In this document: in pieces, positions 62,081 through 64,000 of the stretch | Position numbering within the stretch: position 1 is the stretch's first letter | How the letters are laid out: each line of letters begins with the position of its first letter | The notes under the pieces: model-generated | Databases searched by the model: none | Seen by the model: the letters and a program-made list of their open reading frames with translations, nothing else | What the model was told of the DNA's origin: nothing | NCBI GenBank assembly: GCA_019722365.1 | Contig: JADFUC010000933.1 | Location: 50,444 to 114,443, forward strand | Source of the DNA: Lithospermum erythrorhizon | Taxonomy: Eukaryota > Streptophyta > Magnoliopsida > Boraginales > Boraginaceae | DNA length: 64,000 nt | Direction: 5' to 3' | Made by a program: the position numbers and the translations under genes

Positions 62081-62300
62081 CCCGACGGTGGATAAAAATA
62101 TACTAGAAAATGTGTCAAATCTATCGATGGTGATTCAATAAATCCCGATGGTAAATAAATATATACTAAAAAATGTGTCAAGTTCATGTATTTACGATTC
62201 AATGAATCCCGATGATAAATAAATATAGACTAAAAAGTAGTCGGGTCAACCGACGGTGATTCAATGAATCCCGACGCAGAAATAAATATGTCATCGATGA
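62081..62300. repeat. 63-bp tandem array with CCGACGG/CCCGAYG words
   Basis: Unit starts at 62081, 62144, 62208 and 62270. Each unit has CCCGAYGGT, then AAATAAATATA, 'ctaaaaaatgtgtcaa', and GATTCAATGAATCCCGA. Repeated CGACGG words are common in subterminal regions of plant CACTA elements, but no CACTA terminus is seen. Confidence 0.7.
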
Positions 62301-64000
62301 ACTATTTATACGCTTTTTTTTCATTATCATATATCCTAATTCAAAATGATTACGATACTACTATAATAACTCAAGAAATAAATACATGGAGTAAAATGAT
62401 AGTTGTAGTATAACATATAACCAACTTATCGTATGCCATCGAATGATACAGAGTATCAAATTAATCCTTACACAACATTGAGTCCACCAAATATAACTCT
62501 CACATAACTGGTCTCAATAAGTAAACAATAATTTAACTGCTTACAAATGACATTATCATATATGAAATCACATGTTCCTTTGTTATTGTTTTAAAACAAA
62601 ACTTCCAATTTATTTATGGCAAGTCTCATTCATTGTCAAACAAATATGAGAATCAATAACGAATAAAAACATAAACAAATAAATTCACAATTTGCATAAA
62701 CTCAATCTTGTGCCTTATAATACTAATAATAGAAATATACATCAAAATAAATAAAGAGAAGCTGCACTATATTGGGATTGAATTATATGAAAATAGAACC
62801 GATTCAAGACAATTTTCTTTTGTAATCTATCGTGACCTCAACAATAGACGTTTCTTGAAAACATTAGAACCACTCCTCCTCCCAGGGACTTGGGTCAGTA
62901 ATTTATCACAGTAGGTACAGTTTCGATCATAGCATTAACTAGGGAGAACTATTTTCCAATCATTAATTATCCTACCAAATTTCTATCGACTACCTTTAAT
63001 TTAATGCGCATAATCGTTGCATGAAATCCTCTCTATCCAACGGGTGCAACACTCGTTGGATTAGAGTTAACATTCTTTGTGTGTGTATGCTCATTTAATA
63101 ATCCGGCGTACGCCATGCTCGGTCGTCGAGTTAACGAGCATTACTCAGCATGCTGAATCTATAAACCCATTTGCTAAGCTTTATTGTTCAATTTTTTTCG
63201 ATCAATTATTGGGCGTATTACTTAATTATATGTTATTAATTATCTATTATTGTTTTTCAATAATTTTAACTATTTTTTTGTAATAATGGATGTACATGAA
63301 AATATTTTTTAATCTTTTATTGTTCAATTATTAATTAATTCATCATTATTAATTATTATTAATTATGTGTTATTCTAGTAACTAATTGTATGTTACGGCA
63401 TTAATTAAAGTAAATAGCACAAAATAACTTTTATTGGTTGGGTCTAAGCTTAATCCAGCCTTAATGCGACTCAGATCTAATTGCTTTCACTATATGCAAA
63501 AGCTCAAATTAATATGAGTACAAAACAAGTAATAAATATCAACTTAATCTAGATGAAAGTTTGACTAAACTAGAAAAAAAGAAGCATAACATCAGACACA
63601 TCTTATGAAAAAAGATATTATACTTTGAAATTAAAAATTCTTAAGATTTTAAGGTTGAAAACTTGTAGATTTTGTTAAAAATTCATCATATTTATAATTC
63701 AATCTCAAAATGTAGCATAACCACATTACAAATTAATTAGCCAACTACATTTGTACTTTTTCTCATCTATTTTTTCTAAAAATTAAACACATCACATGTG
63801 TCAAGCCAACACACACAAGGACTGCTCGTTTAGACAACCAACGAGCGCAACACATATTGAATATCTATATGAGCATACGTTGTGCACGATGGATATGACA
63901 ACAAAGCGACACTGTAATTCGCGGATGATTCACTTGAGAACATCATGTGGCTCTGCTGGAGCCTTAGTAGCAATACGTAACTGAACGAAGCAATACCGAG
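62301..64000. other. AT-rich end of window, no recognised gene
   Basis: No coding block recognised. A hairpin word CCAACGGGTG/CACTCGTTGG lies at 63037-63059; a related CCAACGAGCGCAACAC lies at 63838-63853, and 'gtatgctcat' (63086-63095) recurs inverted as 'atgagcatac' (63870-63879). This could be the edge of an inverted-repeat element cut by the window end. Confidence 0.3.

Noticed and set aside
62081..62300. CRISPR-like array
   Set aside because: Repeat units are contiguous with no unique spacers, and the DNA is plant nuclear.

Overview
The window is plant nuclear DNA, most likely from a eudicot with a repeat-rich genome. The evidence is a spliced S-domain (G-type lectin) receptor-like kinase gene, several Ty1/Copia retrotransposons with plant-type primer sites and SIRE-like architecture, a decayed hAT transposase, and long AT-rich non-coding stretches. 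There are no operons, rRNA, tRNA or CRISPR features. All calls come from reading the sequence; no database search was run.

Layout. 1-7.8 kb: AT-rich repeats and two opposed copies of a large non-coding repeat (called family X here, possibly solo LTRs), one seemingly inserted in the other. 7.8-15.6 kb: a decayed hAT transposon with a third X copy inside it. 15.6-19.8 kb: low-gene DNA with one weak small-gene candidate and a cluster of palindromic repeats. 19.8-23.4 kb: a fourth X copy. 25.0-32.0 kb (minus strand): an S-domain receptor kinase gene in seven exons, whose second intron holds a deleted Copia element (element IV); a W-box cluster lies upstream of its ATG. 32.6-54.35 kb: a nest of Copia elements. 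Element I (plus) is split in its reverse transcriptase by element II (minus). Element II is split in one LTR by element III (plus, SIRE-like, 10.4 kb). A solo LTR of family IV also sits in element I. Exact 5-bp target duplications support the II-into-I and III-into-II steps. 54.4-57.3 kb (minus): a broken second copy of the receptor kinase, cut off by a Copia fragment (V) that is itself split by a fifth X copy (58.2-60.7 kb). 61-64 kb: AT-rich DNA with a 63-bp tandem array and an inverted-repeat motif.

The only gene likely to have a host role is the receptor kinase at 25-32 kb. Its exons are well preserved, but a one-base frameshift in the last exon and a shifted splice acceptor leave its function uncertain. 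The most unusual signals are: a CATCGWGA/TCWCGATG inverted repeat upstream of TATA boxes in two Copia families and again upstream of the 3' accessory ORF of element III; stop codons in element I that fit methylcytosine decay; and the X family with its hairpin-bearing minisatellites.
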